This document shows positions 8,221 to 13,741 of a stretch of DNA of 51,057 nucleotides, piece by piece. The stretch lies in IMG/VR virus record IMGVR_UViG_3300021960_010990, positions 1 to 51,057 of that record. One strand, 5' to 3'. The notes under the pieces are model-generated. The model did no database searches, was not told the DNA's origin, and was given only the letters and a program-made list of their open reading frames with translations. The DNA is from a virus. The stretch's first letter is position 1; each line of letters starts with the position of its first letter. Both the position numbers and the translations under genes were made by a program.

Positions 8221-8806
8221 AAGTCCTATTGTTAACGATTATGTGATCGAGTTACCACAACTTATAGATTTATTGCCGACTCCGGCAGAAGTACTCGCAA
8301 TGAAATCTGCCAAGGTTGATGTGGTTGATCCGGAATACACTTCTGCATGGGATGGCCAAAGATGGTATTTGATCACCGACAACTCAAAAAGCGAAACGGT
8401 CATCAGCAAGTTTAATTCTGCACACATGACAGCTTATCCTGAAGTATGGTTAGTAGAAAAGGAAGCAGACAAATGGGTACGCCCACACATCGACACAGAC
8501 AGATTGGTTGTTTTAATTTACCCAATTGTTCCTTCATCTTACGATATCCAATTCACCGATAAATGGGAAGGCGACAACAATTTCTTTTTCAGATCATATG
8601 AGAACACAACTCCATATGAGTATAATGTTTTGCACACCCATACCTACACGTGTCCTACTCTTTTGAACAGTAAAATTCCACATTGTCTACCATCCACGGC
8701 TGCCAAAACAACTTTCCAAATTTCCTTGTATTTTGGTTACGATGATTGTTCTGACTGGGCAGGGATAGTCAACACTTACAACAGCGGTGGGTTGATCACA
8801 CTTTAA
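8210..8806 (+). CDS. Putative 2OG-type oxygenase, paralogue A
   Basis: 198 aa, preceded by an AAGGAG ribosome-binding site inside the upstream gene. Opens NDYVIELPQL and shares with the next gene the blocks W(V/L)(R/K)PH-x-D (H93, D95) and CPT-x2-NS-x3-HC (H158), then FQIS. The two histidines and the aspartate give an iron-binding facial triad at plausible spacing. The usual distal arginine is replaced by lysine or threonine around 166-167. It is about 25 residues longer than its paralogue, with an insertion around residues 115-140. Oxygenase fold is an inference. Confidence 0.5.
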   Translation: MSIESPIVNDYVIELPQLIDLLPTPAEVLAMKSAKVDVVDPEYTSAWDGQRWYLITDNSKSETVISKFNSAHMTAYPEVWLVEKEADKWVRPHIDTDRLVVLIYPIVPSSYDIQFTDKWEGDNNFFFRSYENTTPYEYNVLHTHTYTCPTLLNSKIPHCLPSTAAKTTFQISLYFGYDDCSDWAGIVNTYNSGGLITL

Positions 8807-8813
8807 TTTTTCT

Positions 8814-9332
8814 ATGTACAATGATTTTGTCATAGAACTGCCCCAACTTTCAAATTTATATGACGAACAAAAGCTTTGGCAAGCCTGTCAGTCCAACCCC
8901 AGCCATGACAACAAAAATTATGGAGTGAAATGTTGGGAAGTGCCTTGCGATCAACCAGAAGTCAAACACATCTTTGATTTGATCAATCAGGACATCATGA
9001 CTCAACCATTGATTGGTTGGTTGATGTACAAGTACAAAGATGAGTGGCTGAAACCCCACGTCGATGTTGGCAGAGATGCGATATTGATGTTCCCCATACA
9101 GCCGAAAAATTACACCATATCTTTTTTAGACAACAAAGAAGACATGAATACGATATACGAACACACATATGTCTGTCCTACCATCGTGAATTCCAATGTT
9201 TTGCACTGTGTGTACGACAAGGGAATAGAAAGAAAATTCTTTCAGATAAGTTTCTCTTTTGACAATTGCACCTGGGATGATGTTATAAAATATGTTTACG
9301 ATGGAAAATTATTACATAAAACTCTACAGTGA
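8814..9332 (+). CDS. Putative 2OG-type oxygenase, paralogue B
   Basis: 172 aa, seven bases after its paralogue. It begins YNDFVIELPQL, nearly identical to the start of paralogue A, and keeps H82-x-D84 (LKPHVDVGRD), H131 (VLHCVYDKG) and R140 before FFQISFSF. The arginine position matches a 2OG-binding residue and makes B the better candidate for an active enzyme. The pair arose by tandem duplication followed by strong divergence. Confidence 0.5.
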   Translation: MYNDFVIELPQLSNLYDEQKLWQACQSNPSHDNKNYGVKCWEVPCDQPEVKHIFDLINQDIMTQPLIGWLMYKYKDEWLKPHVDVGRDAILMFPIQPKNYTISFLDNKEDMNTIYEHTYVCPTIVNSNVLHCVYDKGIERKFFQISFSFDNCTWDDVIKYVYDGKLLHKTLQ

Positions 9333-9894
9333 TAACCCAGAAGCACATCGCTCCCTGATTGAAGACTTCAGACAAAAAACATTTGATGAAGGAAGCACCA
9401 GCCTATCTCATAAGAAATACAACTGTGATGACCCCAACATAGAAACATGGATGTTCTTTGTGGACGATAAACTGGCATCCATCAGTGCCGCGGAAAAGTC
9501 ACACTACACAAATGATCCTGATATTGCTGTTAGGGTTTGCAGATATCACATCCTAAAACCATATAGATTCTCTCATGCTGGTTTGATCATGGGCGAGAAA
9601 CAAGTGCAGTGGGCAAGACAAAAAGGATTCCAAATACTTTACATCACTCATGACATAACCAATAGGGCAATAAATCGTCTGTACCAAAGGAAGCGTAAAA
9701 TGACCGTGCCGACATTTCATCGACACACAAACAGTGAATGGTACACTTCGTTAGAGGTTGAAAAGGATTTTCTGTTCAAGACGGGTGATCTTTTGCAGTA
9801 CGTTTACAGCATAAGACTTCAGGACAGTGGTTTCGAGTGGCGTCCAGAGTCATCATACATACTTTACCAAAAACACGACGGTGAAATTTATTAG
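9301..9894 (+). CDS. GNAT-like N-acetyltransferase
   Basis: 197 aa from the ATG at 9301 (an in-frame ATG at 9292 is equally possible). Core elements are strands WMFFVDDKLASISAAE, then RVCRYHILKPYR, then AGLIMGEKQVQWARQKGF with the basic/glycine acetyl-CoA loop region, then LYITHDITNRAINRLYQR, which resembles the GNAT motif B (N-x2-A-x2-L-Y). The acetyl-CoA loop is not canonical, so activity is uncertain. This is the last gene of the rightward operon. Its stop codon touches the inverted repeat around tRNA-Arg. Confidence 0.55.
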   Translation: MENYYIKLYSDNPEAHRSLIEDFRQKTFDEGSTSLSHKKYNCDDPNIETWMFFVDDKLASISAAEKSHYTNDPDIAVRVCRYHILKPYRFSHAGLIMGEKQVQWARQKGFQILYITHDITNRAINRLYQRKRKMTVPTFHRHTNSEWYTSLEVEKDFLFKTGDLLQYVYSIRLQDSGFEWRPESSYILYQKHDGEIY

Positions 9895-9985
9895 TGATTG
9901 GTGGGCCTTAAAGGATTCGAACCTTTGGCCTTATCTTCCGCAAAGATACGCTCTGTCCAACTGAGCTAAAGGCCCACCAATCACT
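9893..9985. repeat. 17-bp perfect inverted repeat enclosing tRNA-Arg
   Basis: The arms 9893-9909 and 9969-9985 are perfect reverse complements. They contain the seven-base acceptor stem of tRNA-Arg, its ACCA end, and six more bases on each flank. In the leftward transcript the 5' leader can therefore pair with the CCA end and trailer. In the rightward transcript the same repeat forms a long hairpin directly at the stop codon of the GNAT-like gene, and may mark the operon's 3' end. Confidence 0.85.
9899..9975 (-). tRNA. tRNA-Arg (anticodon GCG)
   Basis: Full cloverleaf on the reverse strand: acceptor GGGCCTT/AAGGCCC, D arm GCTC...GAGC with A20, anticodon stem TATCT/AGATA, loop TTGCGGA, T arm with TTCGAAT, encoded CCA. 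C35, G36 and A20 are arginine identity elements. Anticodon GCG should read CGC and CGU. Bacteria normally use an ACG tRNA for these, so G34 is unusual. Confidence 0.9.
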
Positions 9986-9992
9986 GGAACGC

Positions 9993-10082
9993 TGGCGGAA
10001 GGACTGGGATTAGAACCCAGGAAGGAGTTGCCCCCTTGTCGGTTTTCAAGACCGGTGCTTTCAACCACTCAGCCATCCTTCC
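9993..10082 (-). tRNA. tRNA-Ser (anticodon TGA)
   Basis: A 90-base class II tRNA on the reverse strand: acceptor GGAAGGA/TCCTTCC, anticodon loop CTTGAAA giving TGA, a long variable arm (AAGGGGGCAACTCCTT), T loop TTCTAAT and encoded CCA (9993-9995). It reads UCN serine codons, mainly UCA. It lies 17 bases upstream of tRNA-Arg in the same transcript. Confidence 0.93.
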
Positions 10083-10173
10083 GAATAGATCAAGCACTTT
10101 TTTGCTGGGTGCAAACACCAAGCCCGGTCTCTAAAAACACAGTGTGAGACCTCTATGTGCTTATTTTTTAGTA
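10083..10173 (-). other. Non-coding spacer with two hairpins in the tRNA operon
   Basis: Between the 92-aa membrane gene and tRNA-Ser. Two inverted repeats are visible: GGTCTC (10126-10131) with GAGACC (10146-10151), and an imperfect GCTGGGTG/CACCAAGC hairpin around 10104-10123. Neither is followed by a U-run in the direction of transcription. They may be processing signals between the mRNA and the tRNA, or nothing. Confidence 0.35.
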
Positions 10174-10452
10174 TTATAACACAAAAAGTTGATACAAAGC
10201 AATTATATTCATTGTCGAGAACCATCCCGTCAGTACAACTATCCAAGCCGCTTTTCTCATCACAGCCGCTACTAAACTTGTGACACTGCCTAAAAAATAG
10301 AATGGCACGAATATGTCGGGCCTTGGTGCCAAAACAGTGTAAGTCAATATTGCGGATCCTGTCATCACGCATATGGCGGAAAACATTTCAATCCAAAATG
10401 CTGTGGGATTGGATGTGTAAGATTCCTTCCAGAATTTTATAATTTTATTCAA
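10174..10452 (-). CDS. Small membrane protein (92 aa)
   Basis: Three hydrophobic segments are visible (FWIEMFSAICVMTGSAIL; FVPFYFLGSVTSLVAAVM; AAWIVVLTGWFSTMNIIAL), with a short charged N-terminus. I recognise no named family. It overlaps the upstream 70-aa gene by eight bases and is embedded in the tRNA operon. Candidate roles such as membrane modification during infection cannot be decided from sequence. Confidence 0.65.
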   Translation of the reverse strand: MNKIIKFWKESYTSNPTAFWIEMFSAICVMTGSAILTYTVLAPRPDIFVPFYFLGSVTSLVAAVMRKAAWIVVLTGWFSTMNIIALYQLFVL

Positions 10453-10657
10453 AGTATTTTTTTATTATTTCAAGTTGATCATCATATTCTGCTATGACTT
10501 TGAGTTCTTTTTCGATTGCCTCTAACACGTCAGGATGTTCTCCAACTCCTGCCGAGTTTTTTAGATACACTTCAACATTCATTGCATGTTTGGCTATGTG
10601 TCCTTTGGCGTGTTCTTTGAGAGCCTGTATCATATTTTCTCTGTTATACATTTTCAT
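10445..10657 (-). CDS. Small conserved phage protein (70 aa)
   Basis: A compact, charged, mostly helical protein beginning MKMYNRENMIQALKEHAKGH. I recall very similar small proteins of unknown function in T4-like marine phages, which supports its being real. AAAGGA lies just upstream, and a second in-frame ATG two codons in is possible. It is placed directly after tRNA-Ala. Function unknown. Confidence 0.75.
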   Translation of the reverse strand: MKMYNRENMIQALKEHAKGHIAKHAMNVEVYLKNSAGVGEHPDVLEAIEKELKVIAEYDDQLEIIKKYFE

Positions 10658-10672
10658 TTTATTTCCTTTTGT

Positions 10673-10748
10673 TGGTGGAGGATAGCGGGATCGAACCGCT
10701 GACCTCCTGAATGCAAATCAGGCGCTCTCCCAGCTGAGCTAATCCCCC
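10673..10748 (-). tRNA. tRNA-Ala (anticodon TGC)
   Basis: 76 bases on the reverse strand: acceptor GGGGGAT with one G-T wobble, D arm GCTC/GAGC, anticodon loop TTTGCAT, T loop TTCGATC, discriminator A and encoded CCA. It reads GCN alanine codons, mainly GCA. Five bases separate it from tRNA-Thr. Confidence 0.95.
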
Positions 10749-10753
10749 AACGT

Positions 10754-10829
<76 letters not shown>

Positions 10830-10830
10830 A

Positions 10831-10890
10831 TTAATCACAGTAACCGTCGTCTTCGATGACAATGATTTCTGGTTTTTTTACTGTGTTCAT
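10831..10890 (-). CDS. Possible 19-aa leader peptide ahead of the tRNAs
   Basis: ATG at 10890, TAA at 10831-10833, encoding MNTVKKPEIIVIEDDGYCD. The start lies eight bases after the TATAAT of a consensus promoter, so its mRNA would be leaderless or nearly so. The stop is two bases from the tRNA-Thr 5' end. It could be a real micro-peptide, a translated leader that affects tRNA processing, or chance. Confidence 0.4.
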   Translation of the reverse strand: MNTVKKPEIIVIEDDGYCD

Positions 10891-10898
10891 GTTATGAT

Positions 10899-10927
10899 AT
10901 TATATATGAGAATTGTGGGGGTGTCAA
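10899..10927 (-). promoter_or_regulatory. Consensus sigma70-type promoter of the tRNA operon
   Basis: Reverse strand: TTGACA (10927-10922), 17-base spacer, TATAAT (10904-10899), all consensus bases. The -35 box falls within the loop and descending arm of a GC-rich hairpin at 10917-10936. Confidence 0.85.
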
Positions 10928-10936
10928 CGCACCCCC
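10917..10936. terminator. GC-rich hairpin at the end of the queuosine transporter gene
   Basis: Seven-base stem GGGGGTG (10917-10923) / CACCCCC (10930-10936) with a six-base loop, eleven bases after the transporter stop. In the leftward direction no U-run follows, so it is a 3'-end stabiliser or weak terminator rather than a classical one. It overlaps the next promoter's -35 box. Confidence 0.5.
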
Positions 10937-10946
10937 TGATTGATTG

Positions 10947-11558
10947 TTATTTTAGTTTTTTTGCGATTGCTTTAAGCAACACACCATATGCTGGTAGGAA
11001 CACAATTAATCCCACCACAATCTTTGTGAGCGTATTGTTGAACGCCACTGGTCCCACCCATGGTTGCGGATAAAACGCTGTGTAAAAGAAAGTGTAGGTG
11101 TCAATGATGTTGGCCACGATGGTTGATAGTGCTGGTGCAGCCCACCATGCTTCTGTCCATCGTTCTCTGATGTGCTGGAACACATACACGTCAAGCATTG
11201 TGCCCACTGCGTAAGCAGTACCTGATGCGATACCCACTCTGTATGCGTGTTCGTCACCGAGTGCTAACAGCACTAACACTGAAGCCACGATGGCTGGAAT
11301 GATGGCAAGTGCCACGACAGCTCTGCCGGCCTGCTTGCCAACCAATCTAACTGTCAAGTCGGTCGCTACTACGACAATCGGAAATGTGAACGCCGCCGCA
11401 GCTAATGGAAATTCTCCGAACAACGGAAGATCCGCTCCTGGAAACAGATTAAATCTGATCGTAACAAGATAATTCGACACCGCAATAACCAGCGTGTGTA
11501 AAATTACTAAGTTTCTCACAAGTGTCTTATCAACACCTGATAACAATTTACTAAACAT
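10947..11558 (-). CDS. yhhQ: YhhQ/VUT-family queuosine precursor transporter
   Basis: 203 aa with about six membrane segments. The family signature is clear: FPIVVVATDLTVRLVGKQAGR (the TDL...G...AR block), YAVGTMLDVYVFQHIRER and the polar helix PALSTIVANIIDTYTFFYTAFY. VUT-family proteins import queuine or 7-deazaguanine precursors, used in bacteria for tRNA queuosine and in some phages for DNA base modification. GAGGAG lies eight bases before the ATG. No queuosine biosynthesis genes and no Q-type (GUN) tRNAs are in the window. I saw no preQ1 riboswitch in the 80 bases upstream. Confidence 0.85.
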   Translation of the reverse strand: MFSKLLSGVDKTLVRNLVILHTLVIAVSNYLVTIRFNLFPGADLPLFGEFPLAAAAFTFPIVVVATDLTVRLVGKQAGRAVVALAIIPAIVASVLVLLALGDEHAYRVGIASGTAYAVGTMLDVYVFQHIRERWTEAWWAAPALSTIVANIIDTYTFFYTAFYPQPWVGPVAFNNTLTKIVVGLIVFLPAYGVLLKAIAKKLK

Positions 11559-11641
11559 TAATGTTCTCCTCTATTTTGGATACAAGTATTTTAACAAATT
11601 ATTTGATAAAAGTCTACAAATTGAATTAAAAAAATTGTGGA

Positions 11642-11821
11642 TTAATAGTGGTGATATGGAGTAAAACGAGATGCGTCTAATACTTTGTGATCAAGTCTGT
11701 AAGCACCTATATGGTAGGATTCTTGGCGTGTTTTTTGTTGTTTTTTACGGCGTAGAGCACGAAGATAGAGTCTTGACACTCTAAACATCGTTGCCCATTC
11801 TTTCACGTCGTATAGCATCAT
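11642..11821 (-). CDS. Basic mini-protein (59 aa)
   Basis: The ATG at 11821 directly follows the stop of the previous mini-gene (TAAATGATG). The product, MMLYDVKEWATMFRVSRLYL and onwards, is very basic in the middle (RALRRKKQQKTRQE) and ends in an aromatic tail PYHHY. It may bind nucleic acid. No known family recognised. Last gene of the leftward mini-gene chain. Confidence 0.55.
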   Translation of the reverse strand: MMLYDVKEWATMFRVSRLYLRALRRKKQQKTRQESYHIGAYRLDHKVLDASRFTPYHHY

Positions 11822-11962
11822 TTAGTAGATGCCTTTTCTTGCGAGTTCACGCTGTCTTGCTTCTAAATCGTAGATGTCTACTGACTGAGCAAGATATGAT
11901 TCCACCCAATCACGTTTGGATTGTGGAGTGAACCATTCGAGTATTGCTCTGAGAGTTTTCAT
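11822..11962 (-). CDS. DUF3563-like small protein (46 aa)
   Basis: MKTLRAILEWFTPQSKRDWV, then ESYLAQSVDIYDLEARQREL, ending ARKGIY. The pattern AYLAQ(S/A)-D-x-x-DLE-x-R-x-REL is that of DUF3563, a short protein family I know from alpha- and betaproteobacteria. Its presence hints at a proteobacterial, perhaps alphaproteobacterial, host lineage. The start overlaps the previous stop by one base (TAATG). Function unknown. Confidence 0.65.
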   Translation of the reverse strand: MKTLRAILEWFTPQSKRDWVESYLAQSVDIYDLEARQRELARKGIY

Positions 11963-12162
11963 TATGCTACTTCTTTCATTGAGTCAAGGTGATTGGGGAA
12001 TCTGCCTTGTTTTTGATATGTTGAATACGCCCACTGCCAATCAGTTCCGTATTCTGTCCTGCAAAAATTGATAATGTTTTCGTTGTTATCACTAAAAAAA
12101 CTATTGATAAAACGAGTAAACTGACCAAGACTTCTTGCAGTATGTTCAAATGCTTTGTACAT
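11962..12162 (-). CDS. Hypothetical 66-aa protein
   Basis: Begins MYKAFEHTARSLGQFTRFIN and has one cysteine, many aromatic residues and no membrane span. The start at 12162 follows AAAGGA closely and abuts the preceding 18-codon frame (TAAATG). Not recognised. Supported by its place in a chain of directly abutting frames. Confidence 0.6.
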   Translation of the reverse strand: MYKAFEHTARSLGQFTRFINSFFSDNNENIINFCRTEYGTDWQWAYSTYQKQGRFPNHLDSMKEVA

Positions 12163-12219
12163 TTATTGTCCTTTCTTTCCATTAATAAAATCTAATTCGT
12201 CTGTTGTGTAAATCCACAT
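12163..12219 (-). CDS. Possible micro-protein (18 aa)
   Basis: ATG at 12219, TAA at 12163-12165, product MWIYTTDELDFINGKKGQ. It starts one base after the previous stop (TAATATG) and its stop directly precedes the next ATG. The AAAGGA within its last codons serves the next gene. Its reality rests only on this packing. Confidence 0.35.
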   Translation of the reverse strand: MWIYTTDELDFINGKKGQ

Positions 12220-12220
12220 A

Positions 12221-12316
12221 TTAGTAAACGTATTTGAACGCCTTGTCTGTGTTTTTTTCAGCACCAATTCTGTGTAACTTTTGAATTGATGTTAGTAATT
12301 TGAATAATAATTTCAT
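12221..12316 (-). CDS. Possible micro-protein (31 aa)
   Basis: ATG at 12316 with AAAAGGA seven bases upstream. The product is MKLLFKLLTSIQKLHRIGAE followed by KNTDKAFKYVY: short, amphipathic and basic. First frame of the leftward mini-gene chain. The good ribosome-binding site makes it plausible. Confidence 0.45.
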   Translation of the reverse strand: MKLLFKLLTSIQKLHRIGAEKNTDKAFKYVY

Positions 12317-12451
12317 TGTCTGTCCTTTTTTATTGTGTTTAAGTCAATACTAATTTATGACAGAAAAATCATAAAATACAGTGTTAATACAATGGGTCAG
12401 TTGTGCAAAAAAAACACTGTTGGTTGTGCATGACGGATAATTATTTTGCAC
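12317..12451. promoter_or_regulatory. Divergent intergenic region with inverted and direct repeats
   Basis: Separates the leftward mini-genes from the rightward sulfotransferase. ACAGTGTT (12378-12385) and AACACTGT (12413-12420) form an inverted repeat. TTGTGCA occurs twice as a direct repeat, and TTTTGCACA once inverted just before the sulfotransferase start. These could be operators. No consensus promoter is obvious on either strand. Confidence 0.35.
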
Positions 12452-13078
12452 ATGGCATATAGAATCAAGGACAAACTCACATTCATCCATCTTCCAAAGA
12501 ACGCTGGCACATCAATCAGCCGATGGATAGAACAAAATACCAATTATCAATATGATGGTCAGAGGCACCAACACATTTCTGCTTTACCATTGGATTGGCA
12601 AGACAATGTTTTTTGTGTGGTAAGGAACCCTTATCAACGAGCGGTATCTTGGTATTACTTTGTCCAACAGATGCTGGATAAAAAAACCAAAAGAAAAACT
12701 AATTTGTCTTTTATAGAACCACAGTTAGAAATTTTATCAGAAGGTTTTGAACAGTTTGTATCGGTTTACTTTAACTATGTGTTCAGCAAAAGCAAATTCA
12801 GGAACGCTTCTCATGTCATGACCCTTAAAAGTATTGCCCAATCAAATTTTGTTGGCGATGACTTCAAAGGTATTGCAATTAGATATGAAAACATACACAA
12901 GGATTGGAAAATTATCCAGGAGATTGTTGGTTGTCATGTGCCTTTACCTGTGACTAACATCACAAATTATGGCAACACATTTAGATGGAAAAAACTGTAC
13001 AATGAAAATTCATACAGGGCAGTGTCGAGATTGTTTGAGAAAGATATCAAACAATTTGGCTATTCCTTTACAGATTAG
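12452..13078 (+). CDS. Sulfotransferase-family protein
   Basis: 208 aa from the ATG at 12452. It shows the two PAPS-binding elements of the family: the 5'-phosphosulfate loop FIHLPKNAGTS (residues 11-21) and the 3'-phosphate motif VVRNPYQRAVSWYY (57-69). The histidine-rich RHQHISA segment between them fits the usual catalytic region. It would transfer sulfate to a carbohydrate or other hydroxyl acceptor, possibly on the host surface. It is the only rightward gene in this stretch and converges on uvsY with an 11-base overlap. Confidence 0.8.
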   Translation: MAYRIKDKLTFIHLPKNAGTSISRWIEQNTNYQYDGQRHQHISALPLDWQDNVFCVVRNPYQRAVSWYYFVQQMLDKKTKRKTNLSFIEPQLEILSEGFEQFVSVYFNYVFSKSKFRNASHVMTLKSIAQSNFVGDDFKGIAIRYENIHKDWKIIQEIVGCHVPLPVTNITNYGNTFRWKKLYNENSYRAVSRLFEKDIKQFGYSFTD

Positions 13079-13523
13079 CGTCTTCCATGCCAGCAACTCT
13101 TAGCTTGACTATGTTGGTGATGTGCCACTGTTTTTGATCCAGTGCTTTGATCACACCCAACCACTTGTTGCGTAGCAGTGCCCATTCGTTGACGATTGAT
13201 TCGTAATCGCACACCTCATCTTCGCCTTCTGCGTATTTTTCAGCATCGCGTGACGTCAGTGCTCGTTGATAGTTTTCCAAATACTTTTTGTAGTGTTTGG
13301 TCTTGAGTTTGCGTAATTGTATTTCGAGATGTTTGAGGATTCCCTCTATCTCTTGCAGTTGACGGAATCTTGATTCCACCACGCCCGGCATTGCCGCTGA
13401 TTGTTTTTCCAGATTACCGTGAAGTTTTACTTCTGCAGAGGCTTTGTCAAGTTCTGCTTCATAATAAGCAATCGCATCTGGTATTTTAGAAATGTCCTGG
13501 GTTACTTGTGAGAACCAGTTCAT
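13068..13523 (-). CDS. uvsY: UvsY-like recombination mediator
   Basis: 151 aa against 137 in T4. Predominantly helical and charged, with a coiled-coil-like centre (LQEIEGILKHLEIQLRKLK) and the C-terminal block NEWALLRNKWLGVIKALDQK, then WHITNIVKLRVAGMED, which I recall from UvsY of T4-like marine phages. UvsY loads UvsX on gp32-coated single-stranded DNA during recombination-dependent replication. Two genes downstream of uvsX, which supports the call. Its start overlaps the previous stop by ATGA. Confidence 0.75.
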   Translation of the reverse strand: MNWFSQVTQDISKIPDAIAYYEAELDKASAEVKLHGNLEKQSAAMPGVVESRFRQLQEIEGILKHLEIQLRKLKTKHYKKYLENYQRALTSRDAEKYAEGEDEVCDYESIVNEWALLRNKWLGVIKALDQKQWHITNIVKLRVAGMEDANL

Positions 13524-13741
13524 GCATCCTCGTAGTCTTCTTGATCTTCTTCGATGTCAAGGTTGTAGCGTATTGCTTCATCCAAATCATCATCGTGGCC
13601 TAAAAGTTCCTTCAGTTCCTCATCGTCGACACCATTGTCCATGGCAATGTCCACGAATTTTTCCGCCACTACAGATTTATCTTTGGCTGGAACGTAGGCT
13701 TTTATCAACCCCCAAACATCAATCAACATCTGTGTCTCCAT
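13520..13741 (-). CDS. Small acidic protein between uvsX and uvsY (73 aa)
   Basis: Begins METQMLIDVWGLIKAYVPAK. The C-terminal half is very acidic (EELKELLGHDDDLDEAIRYN, DIEEDQEDYEDA). The ATG at 13741 lies 23 bases within uvsX. A second in-frame ATG at 13729 is possible, and a TTG at 13753 is unlikely. Its fixed position between recombination genes suggests a helper role, but no family is recognised. Confidence 0.65.
   Translation of the reverse strand: METQMLIDVWGLIKAYVPAKDKSVVAEKFVDIAMDNGVDDEELKELLGHDDDLDEAIRYNLDIEEDQEDYEDA

Noticed and set aside
11559-11641. preQ1 riboswitch upstream of the queuosine transporter
   Set aside because: The 80 bases before the gene are A/T-rich and show no pseudoknot-like stem with a C-rich or A-rich tail matching a preQ1 aptamer.
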